A DNA stretch of 64,000 nt from ZC4RG30 sp963726085. GTDB taxonomy: Bacteria; Pseudomonadota; Gammaproteobacteria; Steroidobacterales; Steroidobacteraceae. Both the position numbers and the translations under genes were made by a program. The stretch covers positions 124,001 through 188,000 of the forward strand of contig CAVSAR010000002.1 of assembly GCA_963726085.1 (NCBI GenBank). Direction: 5' to 3'. Positions 40,191 to 49,870 of the stretch are shown piece after piece (position 1 is the first letter of the stretch; each line of letters opens with the position of its first letter). The notes under the pieces were generated by a model. The model made no database searches. It had not been told where the DNA came from and saw nothing but the letters and a program-made list of their open reading frames with translations.

Positions 40191-42173
40191 GCGAATCCTC
40201 GCGCCGGGTCTCGGGTATCCATGAGGCGCTGATTCTGATGAACCGCCGCGTCCTCGTCATCGACGATAACGAGGCCATCCACCAGGACTTCCGCAAGGTG
40301 CTGGGTGCTTGCCGACGTGGCAGGCAGGGACGTGTTGGACCTTCTCGAGGCCGAGCTGCTGACCGGTCCCGCGGCGCTGCCCGTGCTGCGCTTTGAGCTG
40401 GATTCAGCGCACCAGGGTGAGCAGGGCGTGCAGATGGCCGCGGCGGCCCTGCGCGACGAGCGCCCGTATGCTCTGGCCTTCGTCGACATGCGGATGCCGC
40501 CGGGCTGGGATGGGCTGAAAACCATCGAACACCTGTGGGAGGCAGACTCGAACATCCAGGTGGTGATCTGTTCGGCGCATTCCGACTATGAGTGGAACGA
40601 GGTAACTTCGCGCCTCAAGCATTCGGACCGTCTGCTGGTGCTGCGCAAGCCCTTTGAGCCGATCGAGGTGCAGCAGTGCGCGAGCGCGCTGTGCCAGAAG
40701 TGGCACAACGAACGCATGATTCGCAACCAGGTGCACTCGCTGGAGAAAGTGGTGGCTGCGCGCACCAAGGGATTGGAGGCCGCGAATCGCCAGCTGCGCC
40801 ATATGGCCACGCACGACGCGCTCACGGGTCTGCCCAACCGCGCGCTGCTCGACGACCGGATGCGCCAGGCCGTGGCGCAGTCCCTGCGCCACGAGCAGCG
40901 CTTCGCGGTGCTGGTCTGCGATCTGGACCGCTTCAAGCTCGTCAATGACTCGATGGGCCATCACGCCGGGGACCTGTTCCTGCAGGAAGTCGCGCGCCGC
41001 CTTGCCGGAATCGTGCGCGAAGGCGATACGCTGGCACGCCAGGGTGGCGATGAATTCGTGTTCGTGCTCAGTCCGCCAAGCAGCGTGGCCGACGCGGAGG
41101 CGATCACGCAGCGGGCGCTGGCAGCGCTGACCAAGCCGATGCGCATCGATGGCATCGACATACACATCGCGGCGAGCTTTGGCATGGCGATGTTCCCGGG
41201 CGACGGCGAGCGCGTCGAAACCCTGCTCGCCAATGCCGATGCCGCGATGTACTGCGCCAAGCAGCGCGGCAACAGCCTGCAGCAGTTCTCCGCCGACATG
41301 GGAGGCACCGCGCAGTACCGTTTGCGCATGGAGAGCGACCTGCACCAGGCGCTCAATGCCGGCCAGCTCGAACTGCACTACCAGCCCAAGGTAGACACTG
41401 CGAGCGGCAAGGTGCGCAGTGCCGAGGCGCTGCTGCGCTGGCTGCATCCCGTGCGCGGCTATATTTCGCCGACCGAGTTCATTCCGGTCGCCGAGGAGAC
41501 TGGCCAGATCGGCGTGATCGGCAGCTGGGTGTTGAGGCAGGCCTGCCAGCAGGCGCGCAAATGGCGCGACCAAGGCCTGCCGCAGATGCGCGTGGCCGTG
41601 AATATCTCGGCCGTTCAGTTTCACCAGCCCGGCCTCATCGATGAAATACGTACCGTGCTCAGGGAGGCGGACCTGGATCCGCGCTGGCTGGAAATAGAGC
41701 TCACCGAGAGCTGCGTGATGAGCAATCCGGAGGAGACGATCGAGATCCTCGAGGAGCTCAGCCGCATGGGAGTGCTGGTGTCGGTGGATGACTTCGGTAC
41801 CGGCTACTCGAGCATGAGCTACCTGCGCCGCTTCCCGATCGACAAGTTGAAGATCGACAGGACCTTCGTGGCCGAGATGGATACGCGCTCGGACGACGCA
41901 TCCATCGTGCAGGCCATCGTTTCACTGGCACACGGCTTGAAGCTCAAGGTGGTCGCCGAAGGCGTGGAGACCGAGGCGCAGGTCGAGGCGCTCAAGGCGC
42001 TGGGCTGCGACCAGTACCAGGGCTTCCACTTCAGCCCCGCGCAGCCGCCGGAGGAATTCGAGCGGCTGATCCGTGCACAGCTGCACGATGAACGCCTCAG
42101 GAGCCAGGACGACCTGGATCCGGTGCAGACGCACAGCAAGCTAGCCGGAATCAGGACGTCCCGTACCGGCTGA
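40187..42173 (+). CDS. REC-GGDEF-EAL response regulator, one frameshift near 40305
   Basis: The product should have REC, GGDEF and EAL domains (about 660 residues). The REC start RRVLVIDDNEAIHQDFRKVL is in one frame and the rest in another, so a single-base indel lies at about 40303-40312. The phospho-acceptor Asp is in AFVDMRMPPGWDG. The cyclase domain has the intact signature ARQGGDEFVFVL. The phosphodiesterase domain has AEALLRWLHP, NISAVQF, ELTES, DDFGTGYSS and EGVETEAQ, so it looks catalytically complete. It would make and degrade c-di-GMP, controlled by the adjacent kinase. The same messenger is sensed by the riboswitches at 5.4 and 16.4 kb. Confidence 0.88.
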
Positions 42174-42327
42174 TTGCGGGCTGTGCCAGGTCAGCTGGCA
42201 GCAGGCGCAGCGGGGTGGCTACTGCCTGGCCAACACATGGTCCCTGGAAGACGAATTCACCTGCACAGTCGGCGGCGCACGCCGGTTGTGTCGGCGTGCG
42301 CTCGCGACGGAACCATCCCGGCGCGTG

Positions 42328-42762
42328 TCAGGCGGGCTGGGGCCAGGCGAAATCGGGACGCAGGCCGCCATAGACCGGGCGACCGTCCTTGGGAGACGGG
42401 TACCCCTTGGTCTCGTCCCAAAAGGCATGGTAGGTGGCCTTGGGAAAAGCAGCATCGTCGTAGCCCATGATATTGGGCACGGCCACGCGGATGCGCTTCT
42501 GCTTGTCGTCCAGCATCAGTACCGCTCCGCATTCGGTGCACAGGCAGATCTCCAGAGGGCCGTTCGGATTGTCCTTGTTGAAGGGCACGCGCTTGATCTT
42601 CTCGGGGTGATCGACCTTCACGTCACTGTAGTTGAAGAAAGCCACATGGGTCGTGTGCTGCTTCGTCACTGCCTTGCAGACATTGCAGTGGCATTCGTGG
42701 TTATCGATGGGGTTCGATGCGGTAACGTGAACGTGAGCGCAGCCGCCTTTGTAAGTCGCCAT
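42328..42762 (-). CDS. GFA-family protein (glutathione-dependent formaldehyde-activating-like)
   Basis: This is a 144-residue zinc-binding fold with a GFA-like cysteine pattern: HECHCNVCK near residue 25 and CLCTECGAVL near 75. Most members are not true formaldehyde-activating enzymes, and this one's substrate is unknown. ATG 42762 has a strong GGAGGAG ribosome-binding site 5 nt upstream. About 150 bp between its stop and the EAL gene end hold no recognised feature. Confidence 0.8.
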   Translation of the reverse strand: MATYKGGCAHVHVTASNPIDNHECHCNVCKAVTKQHTTHVAFFNYSDVKVDHPEKIKRVPFNKDNPNGPLEICLCTECGAVLMLDDKQKRIRVAVPNIMGYDDAAFPKATYHAFWDETKGYPSPKDGRPVYGGLRPDFAWPQPA

Positions 42763-42870
42763 CTTGTCTCCTCCCCTCAGCAGTTGGTTTGACGCAGGCA
42801 TTATCATGCACCCAAAAAGGCTCGCGTTGCAGGGGGTTCCGGCCTAGGATTCAGAAAAAGAGGGGGCTGC

Positions 42871-43908
42871 ATGCCATCGATCCGCCAGATTTCGGCGCTG
42901 GTAGCCGCGATGTCCATCGCAACAGGCGCGGGCGCGCACCACAGCTTTGCGCCGTACTTCGACATCAAGAAGCCGGTCAGTATTTCCGGCGAAATCACGC
43001 AGTTCGAAGCGCGCAATCCCCACAGCTACCTGCACATCGCAGCGATCGACGAGAACGGCAGAACGCAGGAGTACGTGTGCGAGTCGCACGGTTTCACGCA
43101 ACTCAAGCGCAACGGCATCACCCCGCAGATGCTTAAAGCCGGCACCCATGTGCGCGTCGAAGGGTCTCAATCCCGGAATGACGTGCATCGGTGCTTCTTC
43201 ACGGACTTGTACTTCCCGGACGGTCGGGCGCTGAACGTGAACGGACGCGCGGATGCGCAGCCGGCACCGGGCCCGGTGCGCCGCGACATCTTCGGTACGT
43301 GGCTGCTCGCGCCCATGCCGAACCGCAGCACCAGCGGCCCGCAGCCGATGATAGAGTCCATGACAGCCGCAGGAAAGGCGGCAGTCGCCAAATACAATCC
43401 GTTCAAGGACGACCCGGTGTTTCGTTGCGATCCAGTTGCGGTCCGTCGCGTTTGGGGCGCACCGGGCACGCCGCTGTCCATCACGCAGGAAAAGGATCGT
43501 GTGATCCTGCGCCACGAGTGGATGGACGTACAGCGCATCGTTTATCTGAACCAGCGGGAGCACCCGAAGAACGGACCACGCGAATCACTGGGCCATTCGA
43601 TCGGCCACTTCGAGGGTGATACGCTGGTGATCGAAACCGGCAATTATTCAGCCGGTGTGCTGAACCAGTACGTGGAAGTGCTGGGTCAGCCGACGCGTGG
43701 TCTGCTGCATTCCGCTGCGCTGACATCGGTGGAGCGACTGCATCTCGACGCGGCGCGCCAGCGACTGGTGGTCGAGATCACGCTGAAGGACCCGGAGTTC
43801 TTCACTCGCGATTTCGATAGCTCGACCCTCGAGTACGCGCCCTCCGAACTGAAGCTGGAGCCGTTCCACTGCTCACCCGAAGGCGGGGACGGTACGATCA
43901 GGAAATAG
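42871..43908 (+). CDS. DUF6152-type secreted protein, intact paralogue
   Basis: This is a 345-residue exported protein. It has a short signal peptide (ALVAAMSIATGAGA) followed at once by HHSFAPYFDIKKPVSISGEI, the DUF6152-like start, and PHSYLHIAAIDENG. The C-terminal half has GHSIGHFEGDTLVIETGNYS, a motif shared with many small secreted proteins of soil gammaproteobacteria. The function of this family is unknown. A paralogue with several frameshifts is at 45693-46836. The stop is 8 bp from the convergent gene's stop. Confidence 0.7.
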   Translation: MPSIRQISALVAAMSIATGAGAHHSFAPYFDIKKPVSISGEITQFEARNPHSYLHIAAIDENGRTQEYVCESHGFTQLKRNGITPQMLKAGTHVRVEGSQSRNDVHRCFFTDLYFPDGRALNVNGRADAQPAPGPVRRDIFGTWLLAPMPNRSTSGPQPMIESMTAAGKAAVAKYNPFKDDPVFRCDPVAVRRVWGAPGTPLSITQEKDRVILRHEWMDVQRIVYLNQREHPKNGPRESLGHSIGHFEGDTLVIETGNYSAGVLNQYVEVLGQPTRGLLHSAALTSVERLHLDAARQRLVVEITLKDPEFFTRDFDSSTLEYAPSELKLEPFHCSPEGGDGTIRK

Positions 43909-43916
43909 GGCGTGCG

Positions 43917-44234
43917 TCAGCCCTTTGCGGGCAGCTTTTCGAACTCGGCCTGGATCTTGGCCAGATTCTCATCGGTGAATTCTGGTTCGTACTGCTGTAC
44001 GGCCTTCAGCGTCAGATCGCGTCCCTGCGTCCGGAACATTTCGTTGCCAAATGCCGTCGGGGCCAGCTTCTTCAGTACCGCAGCCGCCGCTGGATCGTCC
44101 AACAGTGTGCCGATGAGAGTCGTCGACACGGAATAGTGTGCAGACGGCGCGGCGGCGGCAGCCGGCACGATCATCGCCGGTAGGGCGCCAAACGCCAGCA
44201 CGGCCAAAATCAAACCAAGATGAGCCCTGCGCAT
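43917..44234 (-). CDS. Small secreted protein of unknown function
   Basis: This is a 105-residue protein with a signal peptide (LILAVLAFGALPAMIVPAAA). The short body is alpha-helical, with ENLAKIQAEFEKLPAKG at the end. A repeat-like pattern of small helices (TLIGTLLDDPAAAAVLKKLA) recalls secreted proteins linked to carbohydrate esterases, but I do not recognise a family. It starts at ATG 44234 with AGGGAGAAG upstream. Confidence 0.6.
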   Translation of the reverse strand: MRRAHLGLILAVLAFGALPAMIVPAAAAAPSAHYSVSTTLIGTLLDDPAAAAVLKKLAPTAFGNEMFRTQGRDLTLKAVQQYEPEFTDENLAKIQAEFEKLPAKG

Positions 44235-44303
44235 ATACTTCTCCCTGAATACCGATGCCTCTGACGGATTCTATGCCAGGGTCTTGCCAGTCACCGGCCG
44301 GTG

Positions 44304-45566
44304 TCAGAGGTAGAGGTGAGAGCCGTCCGGTCGCTCGGCGCTCTCACCCTGGTAAAGCTCTGCTGGCCGCGCCTGTGCGAAGGTGGCAACCAGCGTCGCG
44401 CGTTGTTCGTTGAACACCACACCCAGTCCGGGGCGGTCTGTTACCTGCAGATGTCCGTCCTTGACCACTGCGCCTTCACTCACATAAGAGGGCAGGGCAG
44501 GCCGATAGACCTCGTTGAGCACTTCCCCGCCGTGTGAGATCAGGCAATGCGCCACTGCGCTGGTTGCAATGGGCCCCGTGAAATGCGGTGTGAGCACGAC
44601 CGAGTGCGCCTCGCACAACGAAGCAATCTTGCGATAGGCCGATATGCCGCCCACATTGGGGATGGAGCCGCGCAGGAAATCAATCAAGCCTCCTTCCACC
44701 AGCTGCAAGTTGGCATCGCGCATCTCACCGAATTGTTCTCCGGCCGCCAATGGCACGTGCACGCGCTCGCGCAGGCGCTGGTACAGCGTGATGTCGTCCA
44801 TTTGGTGCAATGGGTCTTCGACGAACAGGGGGTCCAGCGGCTGTAGCTGGTCGCATAGACGGACAGCATCGGGCAGCGAAAAGCGCGTGTGCGCGTCGAA
44901 AATAAACTCGCCCTTGGCGCCCACGCCTTCGCGCAGCTCATGGCACAGGGCCACGATATTGGCGATGGACTCCCGACCATCGAACACCGTGTTCTCACCG
45001 GCTACGCCGTGCGAGCGCACCGCCTTGTAGCCCTCGGTCATAGTCTTGCGCGCTTCCTCGCGGGCCTGATCGATTCGCAGCAGGCCGTAGGATTTGTAGC
45101 ATTCGATGTAGTTGCGGGTGCGGCCACCCAACAGCTGATATACGGGCACACCCAGTTGCTTGCCCTTGATGTCCCACAGCGCGCAGTCCAGCGCACCCAC
45201 CGCAGTGAGCCTCTCCCGCCCCGCAGGATAGATGGAGCTGCGATACATGCGTTGCCAGTGATGCTCGATTCGCAGTGGGTCCTGGCCAATTAGCAGGCTC
45301 GCCGCGTACTTGAGCAGGTCGGGGGTGCCACCCTGGCCGTAGCCGGTGATGCCCGCATCGGTGTCCACGGCCACTATGATCTCGGAGAGTCCAATGGGGC
45401 CATCCAGATTGGTGCCGTTCGCGGGGTTGAACACCCGCACACGGGTGATCTTCAGGTCGGATTTGGCAGGGGTCATGGCCGGGGCCGCCGCCCTGGCTTG
45501 GCCGGCTCGCAGCGCCAGTGCCGCACTGGAGCCCACTGCCGCCTGCAACAGGAAACGTCTGTTCAT
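44304..45566 (-). CDS. Enolase-superfamily (mandelate racemase-like) protein with Tat-like signal
   Basis: This 420-residue protein starts at ATG 45566 with GAGGGG upstream. It begins MNRRFLLQAAVGSSAALAL, a Tat-like signal (RRFLLQ). Mandelate racemase/muconate lactonising motifs follow: GALDCALWDIKGKQLGVPVY, the likely KxK-region substitute YKAVRSHGV, a metal-ligand Asp in FIFDAHTRFSLPDA and the Glu ligands in FVEDPLHQMDD and LAAGEQFGEM. The Lys-X-Lys base pair appears replaced by K-A-V-R. The family includes sugar-acid dehydratases. Substrate unknown. Confidence 0.83.
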   Translation of the reverse strand: MNRRFLLQAAVGSSAALALRAGQARAAAPAMTPAKSDLKITRVRVFNPANGTNLDGPIGLSEIIVAVDTDAGITGYGQGGTPDLLKYAASLLIGQDPLRIEHHWQRMYRSSIYPAGRERLTAVGALDCALWDIKGKQLGVPVYQLLGGRTRNYIECYKSYGLLRIDQAREEARKTMTEGYKAVRSHGVAGENTVFDGRESIANIVALCHELREGVGAKGEFIFDAHTRFSLPDAVRLCDQLQPLDPLFVEDPLHQMDDITLYQRLRERVHVPLAAGEQFGEMRDANLQLVEGGLIDFLRGSIPNVGGISAYRKIASLCEAHSVVLTPHFTGPIATSAVAHCLISHGGEVLNEVYRPALPSYVSEGAVVKDGHLQVTDRPGLGVVFNEQRATLVATFAQARPAELYQGESAERPDGSHLYL

Positions 45567-45692
45567 ACCCACCCCTCAATCTTGCCGTTTCAGGCATCAA
45601 ACGCCACGCCCAGCCTCCTTGCAAGCGACTTCAGCAGCCGAACCGGAGCGGCGCCCTTATACTTGTCCTAGACGAACAGATGATACGGGGAC

Positions 45693-46836
45693 ATGTCCAT
45701 GTCACACAAGATTGTCCGGTTGACCATTTTCGCAGCGGCGCTTGGTGGCCTCGCCGGACCAGCGCTGGCTCACCATAGTTTCGGGCAGTTCGATATGACC
45801 GTGGCATAAGCACTGGTCCGGAACCCTCACCGAGATGCACTTCGATCAACCCGCACTCTTACATGGAAATCGACGCGGTCGACGAAACACGGCAAGAAGT
45901 CGCACATTCGCTGCGAGATGCGTGCGGCCGGGCTGATGAGACGTTCCGGCTGGTCCCCCGAGATGTTCAAGGTGGGCTCGCACGTCGAGGTCGACGGGCA
46001 CCCGCATCGAACGGATCCCAATGCCTGCTACACCGAGAATTTCAAGCTCGGCGATGCACCCATGATGAATCGCAACGATCAGTTCCAGACGAAGGCGCTC
46101 GATATCTCGAAGCGCCCGTTGCGCCTGGCCGATGGCCAGCCGAACATCAGTGGCGACTGGGCCGTGGAGCAACTCGTGCTCACCGTTCCCCCGAGCGGCG
46201 GCAACGGCTCCATGATTCCGAAGAGCCTGTCGCCGGCGTTCGCGGCCGGCAAGATCACGTTGCAGCAGGTGCAGGCCACGCAGCCGCCGCGGCCGAAAGC
46301 CGTGTACACCGCCCAGGGGCAGAAAGCGGCCGACGGCTTCAAGAGACCGGTCGCCGAAGGACAATCCGTGGTTCGCCTGCAAGCCCACGAGCATCATCCG
46401 GGACTGGACCGCGGACTGGCCGATCAACCGGTTCGAGCAAAAGACCACGGCGAGCGGCGAGAAGGTCATCGATATCACGTACGGTCTGTACAACTTCGAT
46501 CGCCGTATCCACGTCGGCATGGCCAAGCATCCGGATCGTCTCACGCCGAGCTATGCCGGCCACTCGATCGGCCACTGGGAAGGCAATACGCTGGTGGTCG
46601 ATACCGTGGGGTTTGCCGCAGGCGTGCTGTCGCCGCCCACGCTTAGCAGCGAGCAGATGCATATCGTCGAGCGCTTCACGTTCGATCCGCAGAAGTTTTC
46701 GCTGCGGCGCGACTATTCGGTCACGGATCCGGTGTACCTGGCGGCTCCGTACGAGAGTTACGACATCATGTATCTCTCGGAAGTGCCGTTTCAGAAGCAG
46801 CCTTGCAAGGACATGACGCCGGAGTTTCAGCAGTAG
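45693..46836 (+). pseudogene. DUF6152-type secreted protein, frameshifted paralogue
   Basis: The signal peptide and LAHHSFGQFDMTV are readable from ATG 45693. At least three frame changes follow between 45800 and 45920, so NPHSYMEIDAV is split. The frame from 45918 is sound up to about 46360 (GWSPEMFKVGSHVEVDGHPH). The C-terminal part then runs in another frame: SYAGHSIGHWEGNTLVVDTV to EFQQ at 46836. Homology to the gene at 42871-43908 is clear over the full length. It is either a decaying duplicate or carries sequence errors. Confidence 0.75.
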
Positions 46837-46849
46837 CCAGATCCTCGCC

Positions 46850-48661
46850 GTGACCCCCGAATCAGATCCGGCAATCCAGCCGCCGCTACCCGTGGCGAAC
46901 GTTGCTGCCTACCGGTTCGCCCCGCTGGATGGGCTGCCAACCCTGCGCACCGAGCTGCTGGCGTTCTGCCGTTCATACCAGCTGCGCGGAACGATTCTTC
47001 TCAGCTCGGAAGGCATCAATCTGTTCGTGGCCGGAGCCCGGGCGGGAATTGATGCCTTGTTTGCGCGCCTGCGGTCAATTCAAGGACTGGCGCAACTCGA
47101 GGCGAAGTTCAGCTACACGGCCCATCAGCCCTTCCGGCGGATGCTGGTGCGCATCAAGAAGGAGATCATCGCCTTTGGCGTGACGGGCATCGAGCCTGCG
47201 CGGCGTACCTCTCCGAAGCTGGCGCCGCAGCAATTGAAGGCCTGGCTGGACGAGGGGCGGCCGCTGACATTGCTAGACACGCGCAACGACTACGAGGTGA
47301 AGCTGGGCACGTTCGAGAATGCGCTGCCAGCCGGTGTGGAGCATTTCCGTGACTTTCCGGCCGCCGTGGCGAGGCTCCCGGCCGCGCTCAAGGACGAAAC
47401 AATCGTGATGTTCTGCACTGGCGGCATCCGCTGCGAGAAGGCCGGCCCCTACATGGAGTCCCAAGGTTTTCGAAATGTGCTGCAGCTGGACGGCGGCATC
47501 CTCAAGTACTTCGAGGAATGTGGCGGCGCGCACTATCGCGGTGAGTGCTTCGTTTTCGATCAACGTGTCGGCGTGGATCCAGCGCTGCAGGAGACCGACG
47601 CGGCACAATGTTTCAATTGCCTGTCTCCCCTCACGGCGGATGAGCAGCAGGACGCGCGCTACGTACCTGGGCGCTCCTGCCAGTGGTGCCATCGAAGCGA
47701 GGCACAGGAGGCGGCTCAGACCCTGCACAGGCGTAACCAGGCGATCCGCGCGGCGACGCATCCGTTGCCTGGCAGCGTACCGGCGGAAACGCTGCGTCCG
47801 CTTCGTGTGCCGCACGAATGCCATGGTTTGAGTGTGCTCGCCACTTTCTGCCGGCTGTTGGGGCATCTGCCCGCGGGCTATTGGGAAGAGGAATGCCGAG
47901 CCGGTAATCTGCTCGACTCCCACCACCATGCGCTTGCTTCGACGCAGGTCGTGCGTGCCGGCGAGCGCCTGCTGCATCGGCTGCCGCAGGCTTCCGAGCC
48001 AGCAGTGAATGGCGATGTCACCGTGTTGTACGAGGACGAGGCGTTGATCGTCCTGAACAAGCCCGCGCCGTTGCCCATGCATGCCGGCGGCCGTTACACG
48101 CGCAACACCTTGCAGCAGATCCTGAACACCATCTATCGGCCCCAGAAGCCCAAGCCCGCGCACCGGCTAGACGCCAACACCACCGGCCTGGTGATCGCCG
48201 CGCGCAGCCGGCACTTCGCCGGGCGACTGCAGAGCCAGTTTGCCGAAGGGCGCGTGGGTAAGAGGTATCTGGTGCGAGTGCACGGGCATCCGGTGGCCGA
48301 TGAGCTTCACTGTGATGCGCCGATCGGCCGGCAGGTGCGCGCATTCGGAACGCGAGAGGTCGACGCACTGGGCGCATCGGCGAGCACGCAGTTCAGGCTG
48401 CTGCAGCGATTGCCGGATGGCACCAGTGTGCTCGAGGCGTGGCCGCTGACCGGTCGCACCAACCAGATCCGCCTCCACTGCCTGTTCCTGGGTTTTCCGG
48501 TGGTGGGTGATGCGGCCTACGGCAGGGAGGGATCGCCGCGGCAGACACTGGGTGTGGATGAGCCGCCGCTGTGCCTGCACGCCTGGAAGCTCGAATTCGT
48601 GCATCCAGTAAGCGGCGCGGTGATGAGTTTCACTGCCGCGCCGCCGGCCTGGGCCTCCTGA
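46850..48661 (+). CDS. Fusion of TrhO-type rhodanese tRNA hydroxylase and RluA pseudouridine synthase
   Basis: This is a 603-residue fusion. Residues about 1-280 match TrhO/YceA: an RNA-binding N-terminus (LRGTILLSSEGINLFVAG), then a rhodanese domain with active-site Cys in IVMFCTGGIRCEKAGPYM near residue 190. A Cys-rich linker (CFNCLSP, CQWCHRSEA) follows. The C-terminal domain (about 390-600) is RluA-type, with HRLDANTTGLVIAARSRHF (catalytic Asp) and GRTNQIRLHCLFLGFPVVGD. TrhO hydroxylates tRNA U34; RluA enzymes isomerise uridine in rRNA or tRNA. The start is GTG 46850, 13 bp after the previous stop. Confidence 0.85.
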   Translation: MTPESDPAIQPPLPVANVAAYRFAPLDGLPTLRTELLAFCRSYQLRGTILLSSEGINLFVAGARAGIDALFARLRSIQGLAQLEAKFSYTAHQPFRRMLVRIKKEIIAFGVTGIEPARRTSPKLAPQQLKAWLDEGRPLTLLDTRNDYEVKLGTFENALPAGVEHFRDFPAAVARLPAALKDETIVMFCTGGIRCEKAGPYMESQGFRNVLQLDGGILKYFEECGGAHYRGECFVFDQRVGVDPALQETDAAQCFNCLSPLTADEQQDARYVPGRSCQWCHRSEAQEAAQTLHRRNQAIRAATHPLPGSVPAETLRPLRVPHECHGLSVLATFCRLLGHLPAGYWEEECRAGNLLDSHHHALASTQVVRAGERLLHRLPQASEPAVNGDVTVLYEDEALIVLNKPAPLPMHAGGRYTRNTLQQILNTIYRPQKPKPAHRLDANTTGLVIAARSRHFAGRLQSQFAEGRVGKRYLVRVHGHPVADELHCDAPIGRQVRAFGTREVDALGASASTQFRLLQRLPDGTSVLEAWPLTGRTNQIRLHCLFLGFPVVGDAAYGREGSPRQTLGVDEPPLCLHAWKLEFVHPVSGAVMSFTAAPPAWAS

Positions 48662-48682
48662 ATGGCCGAGTGCCGCGACTGA

Positions 48683-49516
48683 CTAGCGCTGGGGCGCACG
48701 GGTAAAGGCTTTGCGAGCCACGACGAGCAACCCCAATGCAAATAAGCCTGCCAGTCCCATGCTCCCGCCACCACCACTGCCGCTACCGCCGCCAGTCGGC
48801 GCCGGCGCATTGATTAGCGTGTTCTTGGCGGGGTTGAGAGTGGCCGCGGAATCCGCGTTTGCATCAAGCACAATGACGTTGCGGATCAGCACCAGGTTGT
48901 TGTCATTCGGTGCAGTTCCGGCGGTGGCGTCGGCGGAGGTGTAATTGCGCAGCGGAATGGCTGTGAAATCCCCGCCCAGATTGAAGGCATTGATCGCTGC
49001 GATGGCATCGACAACCGCCATGCCATTGGTGGTGACCTGGCCAAATACGGTGAAACCGCCGTTCTGCGTATCCAGGTTCGCGGAGTTGTCAGCCAGGTTG
49101 ATGAACCACTGGTTGGTCGCGCTGTTGGGGTCGGAAGCCATTTTTGCCATGGCGATGGTGCCGCGAACATTGGAGTAGACCGGTTCATTTGCCACCGTGG
49201 CATTTTGTGCAACGGTAACCAGTGGCAGGCTTCCTGGATAGCTGTACCCACCAGCCTGGATGACGAATCCGGGTACCGAACGATGCACTACGTCGTTGGT
49301 ATAGGCATTGGCATTAACATAGGCGAGGAAGTTTGCCACAGTCTTTGGTGTGGTCTTGTCGAACAGGTTAATCTCGATATCACCCAGTACCGTCTGGACC
49401 TGCACCACGGTTGCTGAGGCTGGTTGGGCCAGTAACAGGCCGCTGCCAAGAAGTATCGCTGCAACAGCGTTTTTAAACCCTTTGGGTGAGGCAGCAAACA
49501 GGTCAAAGGAAGTCAT
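48683..49516 (-). CDS. Secreted cyclophilin-type peptidylprolyl isomerase with GlyGly-CTERM
   Basis: This 277-residue protein has a signal peptide (AVAAILLGSGLLLAQPASA), then a cyclophilin domain with TVLGDIEINLFDKTTPKTVA, GTIAMAKMASDPNSATNQWF and FTVFGQVTTNGM. The C-terminus is a Gly/Ser-rich stretch (GGGSGSGGGGS), then a hydrophobic helix (MGLAGLFALGLLVV) and basic residues. This is the GlyGly-CTERM layout that rhombosortase processes in other bacteria; no rhombosortase gene is in the window. It would help fold envelope or secreted proteins. A degenerate copy of its 3' end lies at 55999-56275. Confidence 0.85.
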   Translation of the reverse strand: MTSFDLFAASPKGFKNAVAAILLGSGLLLAQPASATVVQVQTVLGDIEINLFDKTTPKTVANFLAYVNANAYTNDVVHRSVPGFVIQAGGYSYPGSLPLVTVAQNATVANEPVYSNVRGTIAMAKMASDPNSATNQWFINLADNSANLDTQNGGFTVFGQVTTNGMAVVDAIAAINAFNLGGDFTAIPLRNYTSADATAGTAPNDNNLVLIRNVIVLDANADSAATLNPAKNTLINAPAPTGGGSGSGGGGSMGLAGLFALGLLVVARKAFTRAPQR

Positions 49517-49589
49517 GAAATAGGCACCTTTTTTTGCAGATCTGGAAGGGGGCCGCAGTCCATAACCACCCCCGACGGCGCCGCCCGGT

Positions 49590-49609
49590 GCGATCGTTCC
49601 GGCGATCGC
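49590..49609. repeat. Inverted repeat upstream of the cyclophilin gene
   Basis: GCGATCG-N6-CGATCGC is a perfect 7-bp inverted repeat 74 bp upstream of the cyclophilin start. It may be an operator or a small hairpin. It is the only structured element seen in 49517-49700. Confidence 0.4.
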
Positions 49610-49705
49610 GACGCCACCCGACGAGTTAGGTCAAATCCGCAGCACATTGCCGTTCGACCTGCATGGCTTCCGGAAGTTCAGCTTGTCTTGCGAATTCATG
49701 CCCGG

Positions 49706-49858
49706 GGCCGCGGATCGCCGCGGCAGACACTGGGTGGGATGAGCCACCGCTCTGCCTGCATGTCTGGAAGCTTGAATTCGCGCATCCAGTAAGCTGTGAG
49801 GCGATGAGTTTCACCGCCGCGCCGCCGGCCTGGGCCGCCTTGAATTGAGAGGCAGTGA
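49706..49858 (+). pseudogene. Duplicated 3' tail of the TrhO-RluA gene
   Basis: About 150 bp repeat the end of the gene at 46850-48661: ATCGCCGCGGCAGACACTGG through GAATTCG(T/C)GCATCCAGTAAG to GCCGCCGGCCTGGGCC. I judge identity near 85-90% by eye. There is no matching 5' part and a base change breaks the frame. It lies beside the MFS gene stop. This is one side of a duplicated gene-tail pair that brackets the cyo region. Confidence 0.85.
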
Positions 49859-49870
49859 GGGATCTGCTCC

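Noticed and set aside
40404..41624. A 406-codon antisense frame in the GGDEF-EAL gene
   Set aside because: Shadow of a well-conserved gene; no motif of its own.
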